DNA of 16,166 bases from Candidatus Woesearchaeota archaeon (GCA_019322815.1 JAHWIB010000031.1:1-16166); one strand, 5' to 3'; positions 1 to 6,901 are shown, counted from the stretch's first letter. Program-made: numbers and translations. The notes: generated by a model from the sequence alone, not told the origin.

Positions 1-7
1 GTTTCAT
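1..7 (-). CDS. First codons of a gene running off the left edge
   Basis: A minus-strand ATG at 7-5 follows the stop codon (12-10) of the zinc-ribbon-like gene by two bases. An AGGTAAG Shine-Dalgarno-like motif lies at 20-14, six bases upstream of it. The same spacing and SD style are used by the two genes before it, so this is probably the third gene of the same operon. Only two full codons are in the window and nothing can be said about the product. Confidence 0.4.
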
Positions 8-9
8 TT

Positions 10-318
10 TTATCTTACCTTTCTGCTGAAATAATCATTCAGCATACATGGCTCGCAAGCCTTGCCTTTTCCACCGCAAGTAAAAGCATCTTGTCTTGGT
101 GTAACCCAATACATCTCTCCGCAAAAATAACATATAGATATTCCATCATTTGTCCTTGGAGGATTATTTGGATCAAAAGAATCACTTGCCCATACTCTAA
201 ATGTTCCTTCTTCCATGCCTTTAAGCATAGTATCTAAAGTTTCAGACGAAACATTATCCTTACTGATAATTCCTTTATCATACATCTTTCTTAGAATGTG
301 TTTGTCAAATTTTTTCAT
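10..318 (-). CDS. Small cysteine-rich zinc-ribbon-like protein
   Basis: A 102-aa protein of unknown function. The N-terminal 40 residues are charged and probably helical. The C-terminal half carries C63-x2-C66, C81, then C88-x2-C91, a spacing that suggests one structural zinc site built from two CxxC knuckles (inference). There is no signal peptide or membrane segment, so it is probably cytoplasmic. The ATG at 318 is supported by an AGGTGAA ribosome binding site at 330-324. It lies 13 bases after the stop of the 116-aa gene, in one operon with it. It could bind nucleic acid or simply be a zinc-stabilised small fold. The gene is very likely real because of the SD and the cysteine pattern; the function is unknown. 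Confidence 0.75.
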   Translation of the reverse strand: MKKFDKHILRKMYDKGIISKDNVSSETLDTMLKGMEEGTFRVWASDSFDPNNPPRTNDGISICYFCGEMYWVTPRQDAFTCGGKGKACEPCMLNDYFSRKVR

Positions 319-331
319 TTTTATTCACCTT

Positions 332-682
332 TTAGTTTAGCAGTGCATCTAGTCCTTGATTATGATGCTTTGTTGAGATTCCTTTGCCAGCATGCACTTC
401 TCCTGGCTGGATAGAACCGTTTTGCTGGGCTTGAAGATAACCGGCATAAGCTAGAGCATAGACTCTTGCTTCTTTTCTTGATCCTTTGTAAGGGATAGAA
501 ATACTGAAGCAGTGGTTGCTTATTGTAAACCTTCTTCCTGAATTGAAGCGGACTGCTGTTATTCCGCCTATTGCTGTGTCTATCTCTTTTGCAGCATCTA
601 CAGGAGTCATCTGTCTTTGACTCATGTATGTTCTGTAGATTTCTACAACCTTTTGCTTTAAATCTTGATATTGGTTTTGCAT
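332..682 (-). CDS. Hypothetical 116-aa protein
   Basis: Not recognised. It is soluble, with an N-terminal helical stretch (about residues 1-35), a central part that looks like beta strands (about 42-66, rich in R, F, I and S), an Ala/Tyr-rich helix (about 70-87) and a Gly/His-rich, probably flexible tail. It is the first gene of the minus-strand operon. The ATG at 682 is preceded by AGGTGAAA at 694-687, and a TATA-like box lies at 727-735 on the minus strand, giving a leader of roughly 20 nt. An overlapping minus-strand frame with a similar span is a shadow: its composition is poor and it lacks an SD. Confidence 0.7.
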   Translation of the reverse strand: MQNQYQDLKQKVVEIYRTYMSQRQMTPVDAAKEIDTAIGGITAVRFNSGRRFTISNHCFSISIPYKGSRKEARVYALAYAGYLQAQQNGSIQPGEVHAGKGISTKHHNQGLDALLN

Positions 683-817
683 TTTGTTTCACCTTTATTC
701 CCTTTAGAAGTATAATAATCCTAGAAATATATAAACAAAATTATTATATTATAATAATAATTATAATATTATAATATATAGAAACATTTAAATATATCTT
801 CATCTTACTGCTTATAT
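683..817. promoter_or_regulatory. AT-rich divergent promoter region
   Basis: This is the intergenic region between the minus-strand operon and the AbrB-PhoU gene. Minus strand: a TATA-like box (TTTATATAT) at 735-727 and the SD at 694-687. Plus strand: a TATA-like box TTTAAATA at 788-795, about 27 nt upstream of the ATG at 818, which implies a leaderless transcript. Between them lies an uninterrupted 44-bp tract of only A and T (737-780) built from repeated TTATAAT/ATTATAAT units, so several further TATA-like sequences overlap. Which TATA is used cannot be decided by reading. Confidence 0.6.
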
Positions 818-1744
818 ATGAAGAGAAAAGTCAATCAAATCGGGCCAGCAACTCTTATGGTTAGCCTGCCTTCAAAATGGGTTAAACAACATAATATCAA
901 GAAAGGAGATGAAATTGATGTTGAGGAGAGATCAGGCAATCTAATTATAGGAGGAGAAGGATCTGAACCATTAAACAAGACAGTTATCAATCTAAGAGAT
1001 ATTCCAGATATTGAAAATGCTTCTGATCATTTCTATTGGATGCTGTTTTCTAATGCTTATAAAAGAGGTTATGATGAAATAGAGGTTATATTTCCTGATG
1101 TTAATGTTGCTCCAAGAGTGCAGGCTGCAATAAGCAATTTATTAGGATATGAAATGTTTGATCAAACAAGCAAACGATGTATTATTAGGAGTCTGGCAAA
1201 TGAGAGAGAAGAGGAGTTTGAAAGAATGGTTAGGAAAAGCTTTCTTTTGACAAAACAAGCTGCTGAGCTTTGTTATAATGATTTAAATAAAGGAAAATTA
1301 GATAATATGGATAATATAATTAATATAAAGAAGAATGTACAGAAAGTAACTGATTTCTGCAGAAGATTGATTAACAAAAAAATATACAAAAACAGCGAAA
1401 TTGCCCAGTATTATTATGTTATATTGATGAGGATAATATTGATAACAAATAGATTTTCTTATATCCACAGATACTTAGATAGAAGCAAGAAGAAAGTTAG
1501 TAAAGGAGTCATTGAGTTTTTTGGAAAAGTAAGAGAATTATTAGAATTATTCTATGAAACCTATTATAAAAAAAAGATAGATAATATAGAAAAGATTGAT
1601 AGGACAAGAATTAAATTGATTAAGAAAGCAGAAGAATTCTTTTCTTCAAAAAATAGTGCTGACATCGCTGTAACAGAGCATCTTTCAGAGGTTATCAGGC
1701 TTATTGGTGGAAATTCCAGTTTATTGATGGGTATAATCCTGTAA
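818..1744 (+). CDS. AbrB-PhoU domain regulator (phosphate uptake regulator-like)
   Basis: A 308-aa archaeal fusion of an N-terminal SpoVT/AbrB DNA-binding domain and a PhoU-like helical bundle. Residues 2-45 show the swapped-hairpin signature: a K-V-x-x-I-G-x-x-T-x-x-V-S-L-P-x-x-W stretch, then KKGDEI and an I-I strand. From about residue 105 to the end the protein is alpha-helical and charged, as in PhoU proteins, which bind metal clusters and regulate phosphate transport. No Pst transporter gene is in the window, so the target is unknown. The ATG at 818 sits about 27 nt from a TATA box with no SD between, so the mRNA is probably leaderless. The MscS gene follows 32 nt downstream in the same direction but has its own TATA. 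The family call is confident; a role in phosphate control is family knowledge only. Confidence 0.85.
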   Translation: MKRKVNQIGPATLMVSLPSKWVKQHNIKKGDEIDVEERSGNLIIGGEGSEPLNKTVINLRDIPDIENASDHFYWMLFSNAYKRGYDEIEVIFPDVNVAPRVQAAISNLLGYEMFDQTSKRCIIRSLANEREEEFERMVRKSFLLTKQAAELCYNDLNKGKLDNMDNIINIKKNVQKVTDFCRRLINKKIYKNSEIAQYYYVILMRIILITNRFSYIHRYLDRSKKKVSKGVIEFFGKVRELLELFYETYYKKKIDNIEKIDRTRIKLIKKAEEFFSSKNSADIAVTEHLSEVIRLIGGNSSLLMGIIL

Positions 1745-1746
1745 AA

Positions 1747-1755
1747 TTTATAAAT
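1747..1755 (+). promoter_or_regulatory. TATA box of the MscS gene
   Basis: TTTATAAAT lies about 27 nt upstream of the ATG at 1777 and just after the stop of the AbrB-PhoU gene. No SD precedes the ATG, so the transcript is predicted to be leaderless. Confidence 0.5.
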
Positions 1756-1776
1756 AACTTCTAAATATTATTAAAA

Positions 1777-2826
1777 ATGACCTTGGATGATCTTATTGGA
1801 TTCTTATATCTTAAGCAGGTAAGAGCATTTGTAATATTTGCATTGTTCTTTATAGTATCTAAGGTATTTCTTTATATCTCGCAGAAATTCATTCTCAAGC
1901 TTACAAGAAAGACAAAAACAATGGTTGATGAATATATTGTAGAGAGGACAAGCAAGCCTTTTTCATTGATATTGATATTGATAGGATTAAGGCTGGCTAT
2001 TTTTCCTTTAGGATTATCAGAAAAATTGACAAGAATCGCTAACCTTACAGTATCTTCTTTCATTGCAGTGATTGTAACTTATATAATCATACTTGTTGTT
2101 GCTATATTATTAGACAATTGGGGGAAGCAGTGGGCAGAAAGGACAAAATCAGCAATAGACAACCAATTACTGGATCTTTTGCACAGATTCTCAAAGATAA
2201 TATTCAGTGTCTTGGCATTTTTATTTATCTTAGATATGTGGGGAGTTCAGATAGGTGCATTATTAGCTTCATTAGGCATAGCAGGAATAGCAGTTGCTTT
2301 TGCTCTTCAGACTACATTAGGAAATATCTTTGGAGGAATATCTTTGATAATTGACAAGACAATGAAAGTAGGAGATATAATTGAAGTTGATGCAGATACA
2401 ATGGGTTATGTAAAAGAGATAGGCCTTAGAAGCACAAAAATAAGGACTTTCAATAACCAGATGATAACTGTTCCAAACGGCAAATTAGCATCAAGCAGAA
2501 TACAGAATTTTGTCCATAAAGACCCTTCTGCAAGGGTTGTAATCCAGTTTGGAGTTGCATACGGCTCTGATATAGACAAAGTCAAGAAGATTGTTCTGAA
2601 AGAGATCAAACAGATCAAAGTCCTTAAAAAAGACCAGGAGCCTTTAGTAAGATTTATTGAGATGGCTGACTCTGCATTATTATTCAAAGCATACTTCTGG
2701 GTGGAAAGCTACAAAGACAGAATCCCTGCAACAGATGAAGTTAATGAAAGGATCTACAAAGCCCTGAATAAGAATAAGATTAATATTCCTTATCCGCAGA
2801 TGGATGTTCATATTAAGAAGAGATAA
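1777..2826 (+). CDS. MscS-family small-conductance mechanosensitive channel
   Basis: A 349-aa integral membrane channel that opens under membrane tension to release solutes during osmotic downshock. Membrane segments are visible at about residues 14-36, 62-80, 92-113 and 140-157, followed by the Gly/Ala-rich pore helix at about 160-180 (GALLASLGIAGIAVAFALQ). The MscS beta-domain follows at about 183-245, with the hallmark N-x-x-G-G-I run, K-V-G-D, then G-Y-V-K-E-I-G-L-R-S-T and V-P-N-G. The rest is the cytoplasmic alpha/beta vestibule domain. It has two more N-terminal helices than E. coli MscS (three in total), as in many archaeal and plant-type members. It converges with the HExxH gene, with one base between the two stops. 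The family call is very confident. Confidence 0.93.
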   Translation: MTLDDLIGFLYLKQVRAFVIFALFFIVSKVFLYISQKFILKLTRKTKTMVDEYIVERTSKPFSLILILIGLRLAIFPLGLSEKLTRIANLTVSSFIAVIVTYIIILVVAILLDNWGKQWAERTKSAIDNQLLDLLHRFSKIIFSVLAFLFILDMWGVQIGALLASLGIAGIAVAFALQTTLGNIFGGISLIIDKTMKVGDIIEVDADTMGYVKEIGLRSTKIRTFNNQMITVPNGKLASSRIQNFVHKDPSARVVIQFGVAYGSDIDKVKKIVLKEIKQIKVLKKDQEPLVRFIEMADSALLFKAYFWVESYKDRIPATDEVNERIYKALNKNKINIPYPQMDVHIKKR

Positions 2827-2827
2827 T

Positions 2828-3847
2828 TTATACTTCTGTTAAACCAAGTGTTTCTTTTAGTTCTGGGGTTATTACTGGAGCATTCCAGTCTGGATAATGA
2901 GGTTTATATGTTTCTAGGAATTTAGAAAATCCTTGCTTTATCTCTGGATTATTCATCGCATGTTCCCAAATCAATTCAAACTTTTGTTTTGCATCTTGTA
3001 TGTTTCTTTCTGTTGCTAAAGCCACACCTGCTGCCCTTGTAGCAAGTTCTATATCTTCACTGAAATTATATTGTTCTTGTTGAGTCATCTTTCTCAAAAG
3101 GATCATTCCTTGGATATGATAAAATAATTCTTCTGCAGCTTTTTTTCCTTCCGGAGTGCTTGAAGCAATGTCTTTTAAAGGTCCTTCTACATCCTCCTCT
3201 TTGGTCCCAAAATAAGTTTTAGAATCAATTTTCATAAAGTAGTCCCATCCAATTATATCTGCTTCTATGGCATCAAAGTATTGGCTATGGAGCTCATCAA
3301 GATAAGCTAACTGCCTTAATTCTTCAGAATCATGAACAGAAACACCTTCAAAATCTATATGTCTTCTTGCATTTTTTCCAGTTTCTTCACTGTATTTATC
3401 ATCTTCAGTAGTAACTAAGTGATGTCTTAGTTCATGCCTAAGATCGCCGCTTGAGTAACTGGGCTTCCATTTCTCATCAAAACAATCCCAATAATGGTGG
3501 AAATCAATATAACAAGTTCTAATTGTAGGATAATATTGACCATTAGACCTTCTTCCAGCTTCTGTTTCAGCCCTCATATTAGGGCATCCCTCTGGGGTTT
3601 CAATATGAGAATTATAGGCTATAACCAACGCTCCGAAGATATCTTTTACATCTATCACGCCTTTCTTTTCTCTCCAAGCTGTTGCTCTTTCTTCAAGATT
3701 TGGATCATAATTTGGAACAATAATTTTTCCATCATCATCAATGTTTATTTTATCTACTTCTTTTTCTAGTTCTAATAGGAATAACTGTCTATCATTAAAG
3801 ATTCTTCCAACTAAATCTTGTATTGTTGAAACAGTATTCTCAGTCAT
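2828..3847 (-). CDS. Orphan protein with an HExxH metallopeptidase-like motif
   Basis: A 339-aa acidic protein that I do not recognise as a named family. At residues 138-142 it has H-E-L-R-H (HExxH), preceded by a Ser/Gly/Asp stretch. About 40-60 residues later come conserved-looking acids in Y-L-D-E-L-H (E185) and D-A-I-E-A-D (E195). This layout resembles zinc metallopeptidases whose third ligand is a downstream Glu (gluzincin type). Upstream are a His/Trp/Tyr-rich patch (117-120) and several cysteines (C88, C112, C122). There is no signal peptide or membrane helix, so if it is a protease it would act in the cytoplasm. The ATG at 3847 lies about 27 nt from a TATA-like box (3878-3870), consistent with a leaderless start. 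HExxH also occurs by chance, so peptidase activity is only a hypothesis. Confidence 0.7.
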   Translation of the reverse strand: MTENTVSTIQDLVGRIFNDRQLFLLELEKEVDKINIDDDGKIIVPNYDPNLEERATAWREKKGVIDVKDIFGALVIAYNSHIETPEGCPNMRAETEAGRRSNGQYYPTIRTCYIDFHHYWDCFDEKWKPSYSSGDLRHELRHHLVTTEDDKYSEETGKNARRHIDFEGVSVHDSEELRQLAYLDELHSQYFDAIEADIIGWDYFMKIDSKTYFGTKEEDVEGPLKDIASSTPEGKKAAEELFYHIQGMILLRKMTQQEQYNFSEDIELATRAAGVALATERNIQDAKQKFELIWEHAMNNPEIKQGFSKFLETYKPHYPDWNAPVITPELKETLGLTEV

Positions 3848-3869
3848 ACTAAAATATTACAGCTCATTA

Positions 3870-3878
3870 TTATTTAAA
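3870..3878 (-). promoter_or_regulatory. TATA box of the HExxH gene
   Basis: On the minus strand this reads TTTAAATAA, centred about 27 nt upstream of the ATG at 3847. There is no SD in the short interval, so a leaderless start is likely. Confidence 0.45.
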
Positions 3879-3928
3879 GCTTTCTGTTTTGTTACTACTA
3901 ATAAGAAACAATAATTAATCATCTAGAT

Positions 3929-4657
3929 TTATTTCTTATATTCTCCTGTTTTCCACATTATCTCAAAGAATTTGTCATAAGATTTTGCAGCAACTTTATT
4001 GTGTATTAGGATTCCTAAAGGTGTTTCTGTCCAGATTATTATTCCTATCTTGTCATTTCTGATGATTGTTTCTGTCAAAGGCTCAAATCCTGCACTTGTA
4101 AATTTATATTCTGCATCTGGATAAAGATTTATATCACACCATTCTTTTAATGAATCATTAAAAATCAGTCTTGCTTTTATTCCTTTTTTTGCTCTTTTTT
4201 TATGATAGTTCATCCAAAAAGCATCTCCCATCATCAATGATTCCTTTGCAGAGCCAAATGTATGATGTTCTTTGCCTCCTGCTTCCAAAAGTTCATACAA
4301 TAGTTCTTTTATCCCTCTTATACCTTTAAATGAGGTTACTTCTGATTTTTCTTTTGCTGATTTCTGCTTCAATAATAGTTCAGGAAGGATTTTCTCAAAC
4401 TGCACTTTTTTCTGGTCAATATATTCAGATATATGTTTAGGATCTGTTGCTTGATAATGGTTTCTTTGCCCTTCTTTTATAAATGAAATAAATCCTTTTG
4501 CAACAAGCTTGTTTAAAGTCATATGCACAACAGAGCTCTGCAGTCCAGATTTCTCTATAATAGGGCCTGCTGTTGAAAGGCCTAATTCCAGCAAAGCTAA
4601 ATAAACCTTAATTTCAGCATTCGTAAAGCCCAGATCTTCTAGTATTTGAGTGTCCAT
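3929..4657 (-). CDS. TrmB-family transcriptional regulator
   Basis: A 242-aa DNA-binding protein. Residues 4-70 form the TrmB winged helix-turn-helix: L-x-x-L-G-F-T-x-x-E-I-x-V-Y-L-A-L-L at the start, the HTH around 30-54 and the wing near 56-68 (G-F-I-S-F, then a basic R-N-H-Y). Residues 75-105 are a likely coiled-coil linker, and 108-242 are the TrmB C-terminal sensor-type domain, starting K-G-I-x-G-I-K-E-L-L-Y-E-L-L. Well-studied TrmB proteins bind sugars and control sugar uptake or glycolysis/gluconeogenesis genes; the ligand here cannot be read from sequence. It diverges from the 4774-6889 operon, which ends in a PEP-synthase-like domain, making that operon the obvious candidate target. 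The ATG at 4657 lies 27 nt from a TATA box (4688-4681), so it is probably leaderless. Confidence 0.88.
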   Translation of the reverse strand: MDTQILEDLGFTNAEIKVYLALLELGLSTAGPIIEKSGLQSSVVHMTLNKLVAKGFISFIKEGQRNHYQATDPKHISEYIDQKKVQFEKILPELLLKQKSAKEKSEVTSFKGIRGIKELLYELLEAGGKEHHTFGSAKESLMMGDAFWMNYHKKRAKKGIKARLIFNDSLKEWCDINLYPDAEYKFTSAGFEPLTETIIRNDKIGIIIWTETPLGILIHNKVAAKSYDKFFEIMWKTGEYKK

Positions 4658-4773
4658 ATATAGCTATAACTAATACTACTATTTAAACCTTTCTTTTTCT
4701 CCTCCATTATTGGAGAGTGAATATTTATATAGGTGGTTTGGCTACTTAATAGTAATAAAAAGAGGTGGTTAAA
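4658..4773. promoter_or_regulatory. Divergent promoter between the TrmB gene and the HAD/phosphohistidine operon
   Basis: Minus-strand TATA: GGTTTAAAT at 4689-4681. Plus-strand TATA: TTTATATA at 4724-4731, predicting a start near 4754 and a leader of about 20 nt that contains the SD GAGGTGG at 4762-4768. Between the two TATA boxes sits a perfect inverted repeat, CTCCA-ttat-TGGAG, at 4702-4715. An 8-bp direct repeat AGGTGGTT occurs at 4731-4738 and 4763-4770, the second copy being the SD itself. The arrangement suits a regulator that controls both directions, but binding is inferred. Confidence 0.55.
4702..4715. repeat. Inverted repeat, candidate regulator operator
   Basis: CTCCA and TGGAG flank TTAT exactly (5-bp arms, 4-bp spacer). 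It is centred about 19 bp upstream of the plus-strand TATA and about 24 bp upstream of the minus-strand TATA. The position is right for an activator or a dual-acting site. It does not match the known Thermococcales glycolytic motif (TATCAC-N5-GTGATA). Confidence 0.35.
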
Positions 4774-4893
4774 ATGCCAAACGCAATAGAATTTATCGAA
4801 CAATGCTTAAGGAGGGTTGAAAGAAACCCAGTAGAACTAAACGAAGAACAAATGATAGAAAATGAACTTGCAGCAATAGAGATGCATTTGTGA
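4774..4893 (+). CDS. 39-aa acidic microprotein
   Basis: A short gene heading the operon. It is predicted to be one amphipathic, acidic helix, with E-F-I-E-Q near the start, a central L-R-R-V-E-R and a Glu-rich second half. Support for it being translated: a strong SD (GAGGTGG at 4762-4768) five bases before the ATG, a TATA box in front, and its TGA stop lying inside the SD of the next gene. There is no membrane segment, cysteine motif or known family. It could be a regulatory peptide, a small subunit of the downstream proteins, or a leader peptide for translational coupling. Confidence 0.6.
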   Translation: MPNAIEFIEQCLRRVERNPVELNEEQMIENELAAIEMHL

Positions 4894-4902
4894 GGTTGAA
4901 AA

Positions 4903-5070
4903 ATGAGCTTTGCAAAATTATTCAGACTGAAAGAGGAAATATCTGATGTTGATATAATCAGAATGTTGGCTAAGGAAAATGAGATTGAATTGTATGGAAT
5001 TGTAATAAGAAAGCCAATAATAAGTCAAAATGGTGTATCAGGGGACTTTGGAGAACCTGCACCAATATAG
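4903..5070 (+). CDS. 55-aa small protein
   Basis: The second gene of the operon, with the ATG at 4903 preceded by GAGGT at 4892-4896, which overlaps the stop of the 39-aa gene. The N-terminal half is a likely charged helix (F-A-K-L-F-R-L-K-E-E-I). The middle has alternating hydrophobics (I-E-L-Y-G-I-V-I) that look like a beta strand. The C-terminus is a Gly/Pro-rich tail ending G-D-F-G-E-P-A-P-I. Its TAG stop is part of the GGAGGT SD of the HAD-like gene. No family is recognised. Codon use and coupling resemble the neighbours, so it is probably a real gene. Confidence 0.6.
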   Translation: MSFAKLFRLKEEISDVDIIRMLAKENEIELYGIVIRKPIISQNGVSGDFGEPAPI

Positions 5071-5082
5071 GAGGTAAAAAAA

Positions 5083-5829
5083 ATGGAAAATAAAAATAAA
5101 GAAGAAAAAGTTTATTATGAATCCCCTCCAGGAAAAGTATTTGAATTAGTAAGAGGAGGAGAACTGCATAGACTGTTTATGTTAGAAGAAAAATTAAATG
5201 GATTTCATCCTGCAGCAAGGGTAGTAGTTTTTGATTCCCTTGGAACCATACAAGGTTATGAAGGAGCAGAACCAGGCAAACATAAAGAATTCTATCTTCA
5301 GAAAGTTGCTGAAGAGCATGGAATGAGTGTTGAAGAGATGTTAGGAAATGTTCCTGCTGAAACCTATCTGCAATGGACAGCAGAGATGATAAGAGATAAA
5401 AAATTAATTCCAAAAGCTCTGCCTGGCGCTGAAAAAAAGATCTATGAAATAAGAGAAGAAGGATTCAGACCAATAATAATAACTGCAGACATTCCTGAAG
5501 GCGCAGAATTGACAAGCAGATTGTTTGTTGAATCTGGTTTGATTAACCAAGAAGATGTTCATGGTATAATCGAACTAGGAAGCAAAACAGATCCTCAAAC
5601 ATGGAGAAAGGCAAAAGAGTTGCATTTCCCACAAGGATTAGTAAACATAGTATATGAAGATACACCTCAAAATCTAGGCGCAGCTATCCGTGCTTTTTCT
5701 GTCAGAGATGGATTTGATCCAGTAAGAAACATCAGATTGAGAGAATACAGCCCTGTAGCTTATTTAGTAACTGAAAATGAAGAAGGAATAGTAATCCAAA
5801 GAAGATATGTTGATGTATTTGGACCATGA
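5083..5829 (+). CDS. HAD-like hydrolase-fold protein with variant motif I
   Basis: A 248-aa protein with the haloacid dehalogenase (HAD) motif set in order. Motif I: V-V-V-F-D-S-L-G-T (nucleophile D51). Motif II: I-I-I-T-A (T134). Motif III Lys: near K168 in S-K-T-D. Motif IV: V-N-I-V-Y-E-D-T (E192, D193). An all-helical cap could lie between motifs I and II (about 60-115), as in C1-cap members. The position two after the nucleophile, usually Asp in phosphatases, is Leu (D-S-L-G-T), so classical phosphatase acid/base catalysis is doubtful; dehalogenase-type HADs also lack this Asp. About 45 extra residues precede the fold. The ATG at 5083 has a strong GGAGGT SD at 5070-5075. It shares an operon with the phosphohistidine-domain protein, suggesting a linked role. 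The fold is confident; the substrate is unknown. Confidence 0.75.
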   Translation: MENKNKEEKVYYESPPGKVFELVRGGELHRLFMLEEKLNGFHPAARVVVFDSLGTIQGYEGAEPGKHKEFYLQKVAEEHGMSVEEMLGNVPAETYLQWTAEMIRDKKLIPKALPGAEKKIYEIREEGFRPIIITADIPEGAELTSRLFVESGLINQEDVHGIIELGSKTDPQTWRKAKELHFPQGLVNIVYEDTPQNLGAAIRAFSVRDGFDPVRNIRLREYSPVAYLVTENEEGIVIQRRYVDVFGP

Positions 5830-5836
5830 GGCAAAA

Positions 5837-6889
5837 ATGAAAGAAATCAAAAAACTAAATTGGATAAAGCACTGGGCAGGTGGATGGAGTATTTTAACCT
5901 CCACCTACCTAGGAGAACAATACACTAGATTGCTGAAAGAAACATTAGGAAAAGCTCTAAACTTAACTTTATTTATATCAAAAAAGGGATTTACAGTATG
6001 CTCGCTTGAAAAAGAAGACCATAGCAGATTTGGTAAAGAGATAGCTCAAAGGATTATCTTTGACAATAATAAAGCTAAAGAGTTTAGTGATGAATTAAAA
6101 CTAAGAACAGATAATGTTCTGAAGCTGATCAAGGAACTGGAAGATAAAAGAATTGAAAAAAATGATTTTTTCAGATTCATAAAAGCAATGCTGGATTATG
6201 GCTCACCTCACAGAGCTGTAAAAATAGCAGTTGACTTTTTGCCTGAAGAAACATTGAAAAAGCACCTGCCTGTTCTTAGCAAAGCCAGAGTCTATGCCGA
6301 GCCTGTATATGAACAGACTGAAAGATTCATGCAGAGGTTTGCTTTGCAGATATGTAAAGAGATAGGATTAGCTCCTGAACTGATTTTAGCCATGACTAAA
6401 GATGAATTTGAAATATTCTTAGAAGAAAATAAACTGCCAAACAAGGATATTTTAGAAGAAAGATTCAAAGCAGCTGCCATCTTTTTTGAATCTGGAAACT
6501 TTAATATCTTAAAAGGAAAAGATGCAGAAGAATTAGAAAGACAGATAGAAGCAAACATAAATCAGAAAAATGTGATTAAAGGAACAGCGGCTTTTTCAGG
6601 AAAAGTAAAAGGAAAAGTCAGGATTATCTTAGACCCATTTAAAGAACACAGATTTGAAAAAGGAGATATATTGGTTGCAGGAATGACCAGGCCAGAGTTT
6701 ACTCCATTCATGAAAAAGGCAGGCGCAATAGTCACAGATGCAGGAGGATTATTATGCCATGCAGCAATCACAGCAAGGGAGATGAATATTCCATGCATTG
6801 TAGGAACAGAGACAGCTACTAAAGCTTTGAAAGATGGAGATCTAGTTGAAGTTGATGCTGAAAAAGGAATTGTTAGAAAATTAAATTGA
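5837..6889 (+). CDS. PEP-synthase-like phosphohistidine-domain protein without ATP-grasp
   Basis: A 350-aa protein. The last ~100 residues (about 248-350) are a PEP-utiliser mobile (swivelling phosphohistidine) domain: G-T-A-A-F-S-G-K-V-K-G-K-V, then T-R-P-E-F-T-P, and the active-site stretch G-G-L-L-C-H-A-A-I-T-A-R-E with H308, ending G-D-L-V-E-V-D. The Cys-His-Ala-Ala order matches PEP synthase (PpsA), where this His carries the phosphate between ATP and pyruvate/PEP. The first ~245 residues are helical, lack the ATP-grasp motifs and the PEP-binding barrel, and are not recognised. A start at 5807 would overlap the HAD gene; ATG 5837 is preferred because GAGG at 5828-5831 sits six bases upstream. 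It ends the operon whose likely regulator is the divergent TrmB protein. A phosphate donor must come from elsewhere, or the domain has another role. Confidence 0.82.
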   Translation: MKEIKKLNWIKHWAGGWSILTSTYLGEQYTRLLKETLGKALNLTLFISKKGFTVCSLEKEDHSRFGKEIAQRIIFDNNKAKEFSDELKLRTDNVLKLIKELEDKRIEKNDFFRFIKAMLDYGSPHRAVKIAVDFLPEETLKKHLPVLSKARVYAEPVYEQTERFMQRFALQICKEIGLAPELILAMTKDEFEIFLEENKLPNKDILEERFKAAAIFFESGNFNILKGKDAEELERQIEANINQKNVIKGTAAFSGKVKGKVRIILDPFKEHRFEKGDILVAGMTRPEFTPFMKKAGAIVTDAGGLLCHAAITAREMNIPCIVGTETATKALKDGDLVEVDAEKGIVRKLN

Positions 6890-6901
6890 AATTTAACGAA
6901 G

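Noticed and set aside
360..692. 110-aa minus-strand frame overlapping the 116-aa gene
   Set aside because: Basic, Ser/Arg/Cys-rich composition unlike the neighbours, and the AGGTGAAA SD fits the other frame.
737..780. AT-rich tract as a replication origin
   Set aside because: No Orc1/Cdc6 gene or origin-recognition repeats nearby; the divergent TATA boxes explain it well enough.
5807..5836. Upstream start for the phosphohistidine-domain gene
   Set aside because: It would overlap the HAD gene by 23 bases; the ATG at 5837 has a well-placed GAGG and a seven-base gap.
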